From Romboutsia_E sp900604535 (GTDB taxonomy: Bacteria > Bacillota > Clostridia > Peptostreptococcales > Peptostreptococcaceae), in the NCBI RefSeq assembly GCF_900604535.1, contig NZ_UWOT01000006.1, forward strand, positions 62,001-126,000: DNA of 64,000 bases. Direction: 5' to 3'. Under the pieces are notes generated by a model. The model saw only the letters and a program-made list of their open reading frames with translations, ran no database searches and had not been told where the DNA came from. The position numbers and the translations under genes are program-made. Of the stretch, positions 27,901-37,619 are shown one piece after another. Within the stretch, counting starts at the first letter, position 1. Each line of letters opens with the position of its first letter.

Positions 27901-27990
27901 TACTGTTGATTGAGATAATCCATCTTCAATTGTTATATTTTTGAAGTTAAGACTTTCACTTATATTTGCATAACTTGTATCAACTTTCAT
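24931..27990 (-). CDS. Propeller-type hybrid membrane sensor histidine kinase, both ends damaged
   Basis: A 1019-residue sensor. Residues 10-640 contain about a dozen two-component-regulator propeller repeats (pattern D-x-x-G-x-I-W-I-G-T-x-x-G-L). A Y_Y_Y domain (about 690-750), one membrane helix near 760, a HisKA domain with phosphoacceptor FINLSHELRTPLN, and an HATPase_c domain with GNAVKFTPKGG and GSGLGLTITK follow. Two lesions are visible. With AAAGGTGA correctly placed, the natural start is ATG 28041 in the same frame, but codon 4 is TAA (28030-28032), which removes the signal segment. At the 3' end loss of one AT pair in ATATATATG shifts the frame at GGYI, whose rightful end runs to 24876. 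It probably no longer sorts to the membrane normally. Confidence 0.85.
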   Translation of the reverse strand: MKVDTSYANISESLNFKNITIEDGLSQSTVEAIYQDSRGYIWIGTNDGLNRYNGYEFKHYKHDKYDENSIANNYIVDIIEDKNGYIWVSTIGGLSKINPDTDKVKNYYSKEDSGNLSNNNLWQILCTKDNKIIASTVDGLNLYDEKNDKFVRVLENELPSQYIYSVKDDLYGNIWVGTDNGLIELNKDLEIIKRYEDTIGNSEVYNIYDDSKGNIWICTLDNGLFKIKLDDKSIDNYKNSENKFSIPSNNTKDILLDSKGKLWIATDKGICNFDYEKEVFTTYNKEPYENNSLIDDETFCLLKDSSGLIWVGTYSGISLFNPNSNFIHFKSNPYDENSLSGNIIHGIYEYDNKTLWIGTNENGVNVINGDIIKHLNKENSNIISDLIEDITGFNNYVFIGTNEGLSVLVQNDDKGYTITNYTDKDGLPSNKIRSLFIDSKGYLWIGTNKGLAILDVNNEKIIDVTYILDNIGVSDKFIRAVYEDSKGNYYIGCFLEGGLIKINPDTKEYKIYQNNDNDSISNNSIRYITEDLNGNILVGTSHGINILNLSTDKFKHYTENDGLINNTVYGILVDKNNDIWMSTNGGISKFSIKEGAFSNFTVTDGIQSNEFNGRSCFKSKDGSIYFGGINGFNVLNIDDIELSTFEPKVIFDNFEINGINEKYISNIKLKFNQNNIKISFFTNDYKNTKTTKYYYKLEGLEDNWSVTNSNSLVFASLAPGDYTLKVKTITHHGVESEESSVIFTINPAIWKSKYAIFIYYILIILAIYAYANKVKKLDRLVNKRTYELRKEMDKNEQLFNQVLELEKNKNNYFINLSHELRTPLNVLSSINQLIRSFIKNDKFITIEKLSYYMDIMDRNCNRLLGLINNLIDYTKIENNNYIIHKQREDIVYLVEETVLDMKDYIEEKGLELIFDTDVEEKSIICDKFDIERCIINLVGNAVKFTPKGGLIEVLIEDLGDKVKIVVKDNGIGISEENQNIIFDRFNQVVDKNSEQKGGSGLGLTITKQLIALHGGYICK

Positions 27991-28222
27991 AAATGAAAAT
28001 ATAAATACACTAAAATCATTTTTATATATTTATTTTATCATAATTCACCTTTAAATTTTGATATTAAGACAAATTTCTGTTTTTTTGCTATTTACTATTT
28101 CAGTATATATTAATTTAATCTATTATGCTAGTTAGAATTAACATGGAGATAATTTTATATTAAAAAAATATTTATTCTATCTATATATAATAATTTCAAA
28201 TAAATTCGCTTTGCATTCTTAT

Positions 28223-28263
28223 AAAAGAGCAATTATTTTAAACTATAAAATAATTGCTCTTTT
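28223..28263 (-). terminator. Terminator of the FtsX-type ABC operon
   Basis: AAAAGAGCAATTATTTTA (28223-28240) pairs perfectly with TAAAATAATTGCTCTTTT (28246-28263), 10 bp past the permease stop codon. Confidence 0.9.
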
Positions 28264-28272
28264 AATTTATTA

Positions 28273-31200
28273 TTATTCATTAGACTTTAACGCATCTATC
28301 ATATCAACTTTCTTTAACTTATTATGCATCATAATCATAACTATCATTGAGAATAACATTGTTATTAAAGCAGAAAATACATAACTATTTATAAATATAT
28401 CTGGATACATCATCATAGTGTCTGTTTCTGATGTGTAAAGTATAAAGGCATGAAGTATCTTTCCTAAGAATGATCCGGCTAGTATTCCAAATAATGTAAG
28501 TATTACATTTTCTCTTAATATATACATAGTAACTTCATTATCATAAAATCCTAATACTTTTATAGTAGATAATTCTCTTATACGCTCTGATACGTTTATG
28601 TTATTTAAATTGTATAAAACTACAAAAGCAAGACTTCCTGCAGATATTATTATTACTAACATAACCATATTTAAATTTGCACTAGATTCTTCACTAGAAG
28701 CTTTTATATCTGACATTAATGTAACATTTATAACATTTTCACAATCCATAAGCTTATTAGAAACTTCTTCTTTATCTATACCTTTATTAAAGTTTAAAAA
28801 TTGTGAATTGTACTCTGCATCTTTGCCAAATATCTCTTTGTAATATGAAGGAGACATATACATATAATGTGACAGATAATTCTCAGATATATTAGAAACT
28901 TTTACATCTAATAAGTCATTGTTTTCATCTTTCATAGTTATGGTATCACCAGCTGATGTACCTAATAAATTAGCTAACTTTTCACTTATAATAACGCCAT
29001 CATCTGATATTTTATATTTTTCCCTAGATTTTCTATTATTTAATACTATGAAATTATCAAACCTATCTGTACTTTCTGGAACATATAAACTAACACTTTG
29101 CTTATTCATTCCCTCTTTACTAAATGTAACCGATTCTTGATGTATATTTAATTTACTTTCATATCCTTTTAAATTATTTAAAGTATTGTTATATTCTTTA
29201 TTTTCTTCTTTATTATAAGTGTCATCAAAAATCACCATAGCATCATACTTCCATAATTTATCAAATTGTTTTTCTAGTATAACTGTATTAGAATCCTTCA
29301 GGGCAAATCCTGTAATAAGCATTGCCATACACCCGGAGATTCCAAGTACTGTCATTATCATACGTTGCTTATATCTAAAGATATTTCTAAATGTAACTTT
29401 TTGATTAAAGTTTAACCTACTCCATAAAGGTTTAATTCTTTCTAATAGTATTTTCTTACCTAGCTTTGGTGCCTTTTGTCTCATAAGATTAGATGGTGTA
29501 CTTTTAAGTTCAACACTTAATACGAATAGTGCAGCACCAACTGTACATAATATTGATATTAATATAGATTGAACTATATATGATGGATAATAGTATACAG
29601 TTAATCTTGGTAAATTATATAAACTTTTATATGATTCATTAATTACATTAGGAAGTATAGTACATCCTATTAAGATACCAAGTACACTACCTATGATACT
29701 AGCTAAAGATGCATAAACTACAAACTTTCTAGATATTTCAAAGTTATTATATCCTAGGGCTTTAAGAGTTCCTATTTCACCTCTATTTTCTTCTACCATT
29801 CTTGTCATTGTTGTTAAACAAATCATAATAGCTACTAAGAAGAAAAATACTGGTAAAACTGATGCTATACTATCTAAACTATTTATTGCATCTTTAAGAC
29901 CCGAATATCCAACATTATCATTTCTATCAAAGAAGTAATACTTTCCTTCTTCTATATCATTAAGTTTATCCTCTTCTTTTTTTATGTTTTCTTTAGCTTC
30001 AGTTAATTTAGCTTTATTTTCATCTATTTCTTTTTCACCATCAATTAAACTTTTTTCTGAATCTGCTAGTTGTACTTTAGCCTTATCAAGTTCTGCTTGT
30101 CCTTTTAGTTTGCCTTTCTCTAGTTCAATTTCTCCTTTTGAAAGTTCAGCTTTGGCACTATTTAACTGTTCTTGAGATTCTTTAAGTTTTACTTCACCTT
30201 CAGTAAGTACACTTAACTGTGTTTCATATTGTACTTTACCTTCTTGATAACTTACAATTCCATCTAGTAAAGTTTCAAAATTAGGCATTTCACTAGATAT
30301 ATTATTTTTTAAATCATTTAAATCTTGATCTGGATCAATACCTAAATTTAAAAACTCTTGTTTTGTATTATCTAATGTATTCTTGGCATTGATAAGATTA
30401 AGTTTACCTTCTTCAATAGATTTCTTTTGCTTTTCAATCTCACTTTGTGCTGCACTTATTTCACTTTTTCCTTGTGAAATATTTGCTTCACCTTCTTTTA
30501 TCTGATTTTTATATTCTTTTAAACTTTGATCATACTTAACTTTACCATCTTCAAGCTTTACTTTACCATCTTCTATTTCTTTTTGAGCACTTAAAAGTTT
30601 AGATTCATTTTCTTTTATTTCTTTATACGCTTTATCAAGCTCTTCTTGAGCGTCTTTCTTTATTTCTTCAACTCTCTCTAAACCTCTTTTTGAATATAAA
30701 GCTTCAAGATATTTAGTGTTTTCCTCCATTTTATCTTTATACTCATCACTGTAAGTGTCTATGTTTTGAAGATTTTTAAATCTTACATATATTTCTGTAT
30801 AAGCGTCCACTTCTATGTCTTTACTATTTAATAAAGCAAAGTAATCAATAGTCCCTTTTCCAATAGTTGTTGTTCCCCTTGATTCTTTTTCCATATACAT
30901 AGGACTTCTTACTATACCAACGATTTTAAATTCCTTTTGCTTAAAAGAATTCATAGTTTCTTCATCTGTATCAATTACATAAGTATCTCCAATTTTCAAA
31001 CTCTTATCTACCTTTAAAGCTTGTTCATCTAATGCTATTTCACCACTATTTTGAGGTAGGTTTCCATCTAATATAATGTAGTCATTTATATTATTATCTT
31101 TATTATACTCCATAAATTTTACTACACTATTTTTATTAGTAAGATTAGCATCTATTGTATGAGAAGCATAGTAATCTAGTATCTTATCATTATTTTCAAG

Positions 31201-31431
31201 TAAGTTTAAATCACCTTCTGTCAATCCTAAACTTGATACTATTTTACTGTCCATAAGTTTTTGACTATTATAAAATTCGTTTACAGATTCATTTATATCA
31301 GGACCAGATGATTTAATTCCTGCATAAAAAGCTACACCTAACAAAATAATTATTAATATTGAAGCAAATCTGGCTTTTGAAGATAAAATTTCTCTTATAA
31401 TGGATTTCTTATATGCTTTACTATTTTTCAC
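28273..31431 (-). CDS. Large FtsX-family ABC permease with coiled-coil ectodomain
   Basis: A 1052-residue membrane protein. An N-terminal helix (FASILIIILLGVAFYAGIK) is followed by an extracellular domain that contains a long Lys/Glu/Gln-rich coiled coil at about residues 260-500. Three helices follow with the FtsX pattern GTLKALGYNNFEI, then a second ectodomain and a final three-helix FtsX unit with STIKVLGFYDNEV. It starts at GTG 31431, 9 bp after the ATPase stop, with AGAGGTGA. Such permeases usually act in lipid or peptide export or mechanotransmission rather than import. With the upstream ATPase and a divergent TetR gene it forms a small regulated efflux or envelope-stress unit. Confidence 0.88.
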   Translation of the reverse strand: MKNSKAYKKSIIREILSSKARFASILIIILLGVAFYAGIKSSGPDINESVNEFYNSQKLMDSKIVSSLGLTEGDLNLLENNDKILDYYASHTIDANLTNKNSVVKFMEYNKDNNINDYIILDGNLPQNSGEIALDEQALKVDKSLKIGDTYVIDTDEETMNSFKQKEFKIVGIVRSPMYMEKESRGTTTIGKGTIDYFALLNSKDIEVDAYTEIYVRFKNLQNIDTYSDEYKDKMEENTKYLEALYSKRGLERVEEIKKDAQEELDKAYKEIKENESKLLSAQKEIEDGKVKLEDGKVKYDQSLKEYKNQIKEGEANISQGKSEISAAQSEIEKQKKSIEEGKLNLINAKNTLDNTKQEFLNLGIDPDQDLNDLKNNISSEMPNFETLLDGIVSYQEGKVQYETQLSVLTEGEVKLKESQEQLNSAKAELSKGEIELEKGKLKGQAELDKAKVQLADSEKSLIDGEKEIDENKAKLTEAKENIKKEEDKLNDIEEGKYYFFDRNDNVGYSGLKDAINSLDSIASVLPVFFFLVAIMICLTTMTRMVEENRGEIGTLKALGYNNFEISRKFVVYASLASIIGSVLGILIGCTILPNVINESYKSLYNLPRLTVYYYPSYIVQSILISILCTVGAALFVLSVELKSTPSNLMRQKAPKLGKKILLERIKPLWSRLNFNQKVTFRNIFRYKQRMIMTVLGISGCMAMLITGFALKDSNTVILEKQFDKLWKYDAMVIFDDTYNKEENKEYNNTLNNLKGYESKLNIHQESVTFSKEGMNKQSVSLYVPESTDRFDNFIVLNNRKSREKYKISDDGVIISEKLANLLGTSAGDTITMKDENNDLLDVKVSNISENYLSHYMYMSPSYYKEIFGKDAEYNSQFLNFNKGIDKEEVSNKLMDCENVINVTLMSDIKASSEESSANLNMVMLVIIISAGSLAFVVLYNLNNINVSERIRELSTIKVLGFYDNEVTMYILRENVILTLFGILAGSFLGKILHAFILYTSETDTMMMYPDIFINSYVFSALITMLFSMIVMIMMHNKLKKVDMIDALKSNE

Positions 31432-31440
31432 ATTTCACCT

Positions 31441-32142
31441 CTACCACTCAATATTTTCAATTGGAAGTGGATTTTCATTTACTTCAATACTTCTGACCTT
31501 CGCATCATTAATTCTTATAACTCTATTAGCCATTGGTGCTATTGCTGAGTTATGTGTAATCACAATAACTGTAGTTCCCGTATTTCTGCAAGTATCTTGT
31601 AGCGTTTTTAAAACTTGATTTCCAGTTTTATAATCAAGTGCTCCTGTTGGTTCATCACAAAGTAAAATTTTAGGATTCTTTGCAATTGCTCTTGCTATAG
31701 AAACCCTTTGTTGTTCACCACCCGATAATTGAGATGGGAAATTATCTTTTCTATGACTAAGACCTACTAAATCAAGTGTTTCATCTACATCAAGCGAATC
31801 CTTTGAAATTTGTGTGGCTAACTCTACATTTTCTTTCGCTGTTAAGTTTTGTACTAAATTATAAAATTGAAATACAAATCCTACATCATGTCTTCTATAT
31901 TTAGTAAGTTGCTTATTACTAAACTTTGATATATCTGTTTTATCAATTATAATCTTACCTTCATCACATGAGTCCATTCCACCAAGTATATTAAGTACAG
32001 TAGATTTTCCTGCACCACTTGGTCCTAATATTACAACAAACTCCCCTTTTTCAATAGAAAAGTTAATTCCGTTATTAGCTACTATTATATCGTCTCCGAC
32101 TTTATATCTCTTATATGTATCAATAACTTCTATATATGACAT
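31441..32142 (-). CDS. ABC transporter ATP-binding protein (LolD/MacB type)
   Basis: A 233-residue ATPase with Walker A GPSGAGKST, signature LSGGEQQR, Walker B ILLCDEP followed by TGALDYKTG, and H-loop VITHNSA. The DEPTGALD pattern is typical of LolD/MacB/FtsE ATPases that pair with FtsX permeases, and the permease gene follows directly. A GGGAGG site precedes the ATG. The promoter region is shared with a divergent TetR gene and contains repeated half-sites. Confidence 0.92.
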   Translation of the reverse strand: MSYIEVIDTYKRYKVGDDIIVANNGINFSIEKGEFVVILGPSGAGKSTVLNILGGMDSCDEGKIIIDKTDISKFSNKQLTKYRRHDVGFVFQFYNLVQNLTAKENVELATQISKDSLDVDETLDLVGLSHRKDNFPSQLSGGEQQRVSIARAIAKNPKILLCDEPTGALDYKTGNQVLKTLQDTCRNTGTTVIVITHNSAIAPMANRVIRINDAKVRSIEVNENPLPIENIEW

Positions 32143-32183
32143 TTTAACCTCCCTTTTTATGATAAATACATATTGTTATACAA

Positions 32184-32315
32184 GTTATTAAATAGACACT
32201 TTGTATATTTAATACTATAATATATTATAAATATTTAAGAAATTATAGACAATAGTCATATAAAACCATACCGTTATTAAATAGACATTTTTTTATTTTT
32301 TGTTTATTTAATAAC
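32184..32315. promoter_or_regulatory. Three-half-site operator between TetR and ABC genes
   Basis: TTATTAAATAGACA occurs at 32185-32198 and again at 32274-32287. Its inverse, TGTTTATTTAATAA, lies at 32301-32314. The latter two make a 42-bp dyad; the first is a lone direct copy near the ATPase gene. This fits TetR binding that controls both divergent promoters. Confidence 0.75.
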
Positions 32316-32366
32316 ATCTTACTTAAAATTGACTTATATAAAATATTTATCTTAAGGAGTATTTAG

Positions 32367-32933
32367 ATGTCTGGAGTTAAAGGAAATCGTAGAGTTATAT
32401 ATACTAAGAAGGTTATTAAGGAAAGTTTAATTGAATTACTTCAAACGAATGAAATTCATGAAATTACAGTTACTAATATATGTAAAAAGGCCGATATTAA
32501 TAGAGGAACTTTTTATACTCATTATAATGATGCATTTGATCTTTTACAATCTATGGAAGATGAATTATTTGATAAAGTAATTGAATATTTAAATGAAACG
32601 CCTTTTGAGGAATATACAGATGCATTGTTAATAAAAGTACTTGGGTTAATTGCTAAAAATAAAGATTTATGCAAAATATTATTCTGTAGACAAAGAGATT
32701 CTAGAATAATTGATAAAATATTATATATATCAAGTAAAGCAAATATTGAGCAAGTTATTAGTCGATCTAATAATATTAATGAATTTAATTTTGATTATTT
32801 AATAAGATATTCCGTTGGTGGTATTTTAGCTATTATACAGGTATGGCTAGAAAATGATATAGTTGAATCGCCTAGTGAAATAGTTAAAATAATAAATGAT
32901 ATAAATAAACTAAATCATAATTGCTTCAATTAA
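32367..32933 (+). CDS. TetR/AcrR family transcriptional regulator
   Basis: A 188-residue regulator with the N-terminal TetR helix-turn-helix (VIKESLIELLQTNEIHEIT, then NICKKADINRGTFYTHYND) and a C-terminal TetR-C-type ligand domain (RYSVGGILAIIQVWLENDI). It lies divergent to the FtsX-type ABC pair with three repeated half-sites between them, so it most likely represses that operon and itself until a ligand binds. AAGGAG precedes the ATG. Confidence 0.92.
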   Translation: MSGVKGNRRVIYTKKVIKESLIELLQTNEIHEITVTNICKKADINRGTFYTHYNDAFDLLQSMEDELFDKVIEYLNETPFEEYTDALLIKVLGLIAKNKDLCKILFCRQRDSRIIDKILYISSKANIEQVISRSNNINEFNFDYLIRYSVGGILAIIQVWLENDIVESPSEIVKIINDINKLNHNCFN

Positions 32934-32947
32934 TTACTTATTAAATT

Positions 32948-32994
32948 AAAATTATAGCTATAAGCTTATACTAATGCTTACAGCTATAGTTTTA
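32948..32994. terminator. Bidirectional terminator between TetR and reductase genes
   Basis: A stem built from ATTATAGCTATAAGC and GCTTACAGCTATAGT lies between two convergent stop codons, with A/T runs on both sides and one mismatch. Confidence 0.75.
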
Positions 32995-32996
32995 GT

Positions 32997-33524
32997 TTAC
33001 TTATTTATCTTTAAGTATTTTAAAATTATAATTCCATCTTCTATTGAATAATAATCCAAATGTAAGTCTATTTTAGTATTATTACCTAAAAATAAAGGTC
33101 TACCTTTTCCTAGAACTGTAGGTATTATTCCAAATATATACTCATCTATAATATTTTCTTTAATAAATTCATCTATAAGAACCCCTCCGCCGAATAAGTA
33201 TATATTCTGCCCTTTATTTTTTAAGTCTAATATTACATTACATATTTCATTATTTATAAAATGAATATTATCAAAATCTTCTTTATCTTCTGAAGTTGCT
33301 ACGTATACCTTCTTATTTTTGTACTCTTTATGCATATTTTGCTCATAACATCTTTTTCCCATTACTACTATATCTATATCTTTTAGAAACTCATCATGGC
33401 TCCATTTATTTTCTGTATCTAGCAAGCTATTGTTATTTCCAATTATCCAATTATATCCACCCTCTTCATCTGCTATATATCCATCTATGCTCATTGCTAA
33501 GTTTAGTATTATTTTTCCATTCAT
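32997..33524 (-). CDS. Dihydrofolate reductase/RibD C-terminal family protein
   Basis: A 175-residue reductase-like protein. The opening KIILNLAMSIDGYIADEEGG, then DIDIVVMGKRCYEQN, then IYLFGGGVLIDEFI is typical of the RibD C-terminal/YwjB/YyaP group, which has a DHFR fold. Members probably reduce small pterin-like or unknown substrates with NADPH. A WYL-type regulator lies divergent 93 bp upstream, an arrangement often seen with this family. The natural substrate is unknown. Confidence 0.88.
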   Translation of the reverse strand: MNGKIILNLAMSIDGYIADEEGGYNWIIGNNNSLLDTENKWSHDEFLKDIDIVVMGKRCYEQNMHKEYKNKKVYVATSEDKEDFDNIHFINNEICNVILDLKNKGQNIYLFGGGVLIDEFIKENIIDEYIFGIIPTVLGKGRPLFLGNNTKIDLHLDYYSIEDGIIILKYLKINK

Positions 33525-33617
33525 ATTTATTCTCCTTTATTATACTTATATATTGATAGAAAATAGATTATAATATATAATAACTGACATCTTATGTCAT
33601 ATTAGAGAGGAAATTTT

Positions 33618-34559
33618 ATGAAAGCAGATAGATTAATTTCAATTTTAATGTTATTACAAATACATAAACAATTAACAGCAAGTGATTTAGCTAAAAGGTT
33701 AGAAGTATCTGTTAGAACTATTTATAGAGATATCGACTCTTTAAGTTCCCTAGGTATCCCAATATTCACCAATAGAGGAACTAATGGCGGCATAAGGCTT
33801 TTAGGTGATTATAAAACTAATTTAACTGGCATTAATAAAAATGAACTTTATTCTTTATTTTTACCATCTGGAAATAAAATTTTAGAGGACTTAGGTATTG
33901 AAAAATTAAAAGATTCTACTATGCTAAAAATTCTAGAAAATTCTTCTATTGATCAGATAAAAGAAATTGAAAATATTCAAAACTACATTTATATTGATAT
34001 GCATACTTGGAGCAAAAGCCCTATTACTACTAATAAATATGTTTTAGGTATTTTGCAAAAAGGAATTTGGAATCATAATATCTTAAAAATGATATATAGA
34101 AAAATAGATGAAACAAAAGAAGTAATCTTAAAGCCTTTTGGTCTAGTTTGTAAAAGAGGTACTTGGTATGTTATAGGTGAAAATAATGACATTATCAAAA
34201 CTTATAAAGTTAGCTCTATTGAGTCTGTAATTTTAAATAAAGAAAAGTTTGATAGACCTAAATGTTTTAATTTAGAAAATTATTGGAAATGTAGTACAAC
34301 TAAATTTAAAAATTTAATACCTAAATATAATTTTACGTTTAAGGTTAATCCTTCTATTATAAATCATATAAAATCAAGGCCATTTATTACTATTCTTAAA
34401 GAAAATAACAATTATATTGATATAAGCTTTGATTCTTTATTTCAAGGAATAGAATTTGCTTTTGGATATGGTAAGGATATTGAAATAATACACCCTATTG
34501 AAGCTATAGATGAAATAAAAAGAAAAGCTTTAGATATAATTAACTTATATAAATTATAA
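33618..34559 (+). CDS. HTH-WYL family transcriptional regulator (YafY type)
   Basis: A 313-residue protein with an N-terminal winged helix (RLISILMLLQIHKQLTASDL, then RLEVSVRTIYRDIDSL), a WYL ligand domain (about residues 145-215; KPFGLVCKRGTWYVIG) and a C-terminal WCX-like end. WYL regulators sense small molecules or nucleic acids. It lies divergent to the DHFR-like gene and probably controls it. GAGAGGA precedes the ATG. Confidence 0.9.
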   Translation: MKADRLISILMLLQIHKQLTASDLAKRLEVSVRTIYRDIDSLSSLGIPIFTNRGTNGGIRLLGDYKTNLTGINKNELYSLFLPSGNKILEDLGIEKLKDSTMLKILENSSIDQIKEIENIQNYIYIDMHTWSKSPITTNKYVLGILQKGIWNHNILKMIYRKIDETKEVILKPFGLVCKRGTWYVIGENNDIIKTYKVSSIESVILNKEKFDRPKCFNLENYWKCSTTKFKNLIPKYNFTFKVNPSIINHIKSRPFITILKENNNYIDISFDSLFQGIEFAFGYGKDIEIIHPIEAIDEIKRKALDIINLYKL

Positions 34560-34609
34560 ATAAAATATCTCCTATAAATTAGGGTATATTTTATTTATAA
34601 TTTTAATTT

Positions 34610-35568
34610 TTAATATATATCTTTAAATAAATGTTTATTTTCGTCTATATATTTTTCGCATTCAGTTGCAGCTATTGCTCCATCAGATACTGCTGTAACT
34701 ACTTGTCTAAGGGATTTTTGTCTTAAATCTCCACAAGCATAAACTCCTTTTATATTTGTATTCATATTATCATCAGTGGTAATATATCCATAATCATCTA
34801 AATCTATAATATCTTTAAATATATCAGTAGCTGGTATATAGCCTGCTAAAACAAATAAGCCAAAAGCTCTATCTTCTTTTGAAAGTTCATATCTACTTTT
34901 TTCATTTGTAATATTATTTATATACTCTATATATGTTGGTTGAGCTTCTCCTCCTAGTTCTACTATTTCAGTATTAAATTTAACTTCTATTTTATCATTT
35001 TCTAAAACTCTATTTGCAATAGATTTTGCACAAGAGAACTTAGGCTTTCTAACAAATATAGTCACCTTTCTTGCAATTCTTGCAAGGAATAAAGATTCTT
35101 CAGCTGCAGAATATCCTCCACCTATTACGAATACATCTAAATTTCTATAAAAGTTACCATCGCAAGTTGCACAATAAGACACACCTTTTCCATAAAATTT
35201 ATCTTCACCTTTAAAACCTACTTTTCTAGGCTTTGCTCCAGTGGCAATTATAATTGATTTAGTTTTAAAAACAGCATTTTTAGTTTTTATTATTTTTATT
35301 TTTTTATCTAACTCCATAGATATTACTTCACTATACTCAAAATTAACACCAAAGCTTTCAGCTTGTTTTCTCATAGTATCAATTAAACTAGGTCCATCAG
35401 TTTCTATTATTCCAGGATAATTTACAATTTCAAAAGTTGTAACAGCTTGACCACCTAAGTATTCCTTTCTATTATTAATGTATCTAAGACTGATCTTCCT
35501 GCATAAATTCCAGCAGATAATCCAGACGGTCCTCCACCGATTATTATTACGTCATATAACTTATCCAT
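34610..35568 (-). pseudogene. Thioredoxin reductase-like flavoprotein, frameshifted
   Basis: From ATG 35568 (AGGAGA site) the frame reads DVIIIGGGPSGLSAGIYAGR, the FAD-binding Rossmann motif, then stops after LIIERNT. Restoring one A near 35468 gives ERKYLGGQAVTTFEIVNYPG, which continues without break into the open part 34610-35374. That part holds the redox pair CATCD, the NADPH motif FVIGGGYSAAEE and the closing ACGDLR. The restored protein is about 319 residues, normal for TrxB-like enzymes. As read, the 254-residue remnant lacks the FAD site and would be inactive. Confidence 0.85.
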
Positions 35569-35761
35569 GTCAATTATCTCCTATCAAGTTCATTTATAAA
35601 TTTATATCTTTTGTATTTATTATTTTCATTTATTAATGTATTTATAATAATATTATTTATACTTGATTTTATAATAATCTAGGTAAGTTAATATAAAGTA
35701 AAAATCTAGTTAAAAGCTTTAATTTTACTAATAACTAGATTTTTATATTTCTATATCTTAT

Positions 35762-37619
35762 TTAGTTAAACTTTATATATTTTCTAGCTGTTAATATATA
35801 ATATATTAAGTATATAGCTAAAAAACTAACTATTGTGGTTGAAGTTAGTAATATACTATTTTGATTAAACAAATCAGTTATAGCATATCCAGCTACTATA
35901 CTATGAGTAGATACTAATGCTGGAATCATAAAGAAAATACCAATTTGTTTATATATAGCTTTATTTATATATTTTTGATTTGTTCCTATTCTTCTTAAAA
36001 TATCAAATCTTCTCTTATCTTTACTAGCGTCTGATATGCATTTAAAGTACATTATACTTCCAACAGATATAACAAACACTAATGCTAAAAATAGTCCTAT
36101 AAAGTAAATTGCATTTATAAATCCATAATCATTGGGATTAAATTCATTTACACTATATAAATCTATATCACTATTATTTCTTATATAACTTGCTATTTCT
36201 TTTGTATTATCAAAGTTCTTTAATGTAATCGTAGTTATATTAAACTTATCTTTTCCTATTGTTTTACTTAACTCATTGTAAGCACTGTTATTTACTGCTA
36301 AAGTTATCTTATTTTCTTTAAATAGTCCAAACAAACTAAGTGGAGCTGAATCAATTATATTAAATTTTTCTCCATTTATATCTATACTTATATTAAAGTT
36401 AAATCCATTAACATAGTTTTTAGGTAGAATTAATAATGCTTGGTTGTTTTTTAAATTATGCTTTAATATTTTATCATTTAATTCTCTATTGTTTACTATA
36501 TTTTCAATCTCTGAGAATTTTATTATATTAATATTATTTGCAAGCGGTATTTGAGAAGATTCTACTTCATAAGGTATGACCTCTGTAGTAAGCTTATAAT
36601 CTATTTTTTCCTTACTTAAATTAATTGCATTATTTACAACTTCATTATTTATATCTCCTATATAAGTCAAGCTATATGGATACTCACTATCTTTTCCTTG
36701 TACTAATAAGCTTTTAGTTGTTATTGCTACTATAGCTGAAGTTAAACAACATGTTATTAGAATTGCAATTTGACCTAAAACCTTATTATTATCTCTTATC
36801 CTAAAAATTATATTATTATAACTAAGTACATTAGTTCCTTTATATAAAAAGTTTTTATTATCTATTAGTTTTGAAACTATAAAAGTAAAGAATCCTTTAA
36901 ATAATAATGTTGTTCCTAGTATAACCATTAGAACTGTAATCATTATAGCAATTGGAAACTGTATATTAAATTTCTTATAATAAAGTATAATAACGTAAGC
37001 TATTATTATAACAATAAGTCCTAGTATACCTTTATAAGTTTTATTTTTATTATTTTCATTTTGATATATACTAGTTGCATATATAAGCTTAGTTATATCT
37101 GTATTTACTAAACTTATATATTCTTTTATAAATACAAATACCAATATAACTAAGAACATAATTAATGTTATTATTACTCCTGGCATACATATTTCAAATT
37201 TAATTGACTTATTTACAAATGAAATCTTAGCTAGTGCCATTAAAAATAATTTATTACTTATAATCCCCCCCCCAATATACCTCCAACAAGAGCAACTATT
37301 CCTATTAATAGTCCTTCTTGAGTAAATAAAAAAGCTATTTTATTATTTTCAACACCCATAAAAGTATAAATTCCAAATTCTTTTTTTCTTTGTTCTATAA
37401 AGAATCTACTTGAATATGAAATAAAGAAAGCACTACTGCTGATACTCCTGCTATAGATGATGCTACTTCTAAGTTTTCTAATTGCTTAAATTGATTACTA
37501 AATACTAAGGTTTCAAAATTATAAAAAACTACAATAGAAAGTATCATTGAGAATATATACATTCCATAGTTTTTTATATTTTGCTTTAAATTCATTAATG
37601 ACAATTTAAACAATTTCAT
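35762..37619 (-). pseudogene. BceB/YxdM-type ABC permease, two frameshifts
   Basis: The protein begins at 37619 (KLSLMNLKQNIKNYGMYIFS), typical of BceB-type permeases for bacitracin or peptide detoxification. A frameshift near 37430 stops it after 74 codons. The next frame encodes FIEQRKKEFGIYTFMGVENN, then EGLLIGIVALVGGILGG, until a run of nine Gs (37265-37273 on the minus strand) shifts it again. The last 492 codons hold the large ectodomain and the remaining helices. Joined it would be about 620 residues, the normal length. As read it is non-functional. Confidence 0.85.
37265..37273. repeat. Nine-base homopolymeric C/G tract
   Basis: Nine consecutive C on the plus strand inside the permease gene, exceptional in such AT-rich DNA. 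The reading frame would be restored with six or nine G after the TTG codon, whereas only eight remain after it. It is either a slippage-prone contingency site or a sequencing error spot. Confidence 0.8.
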
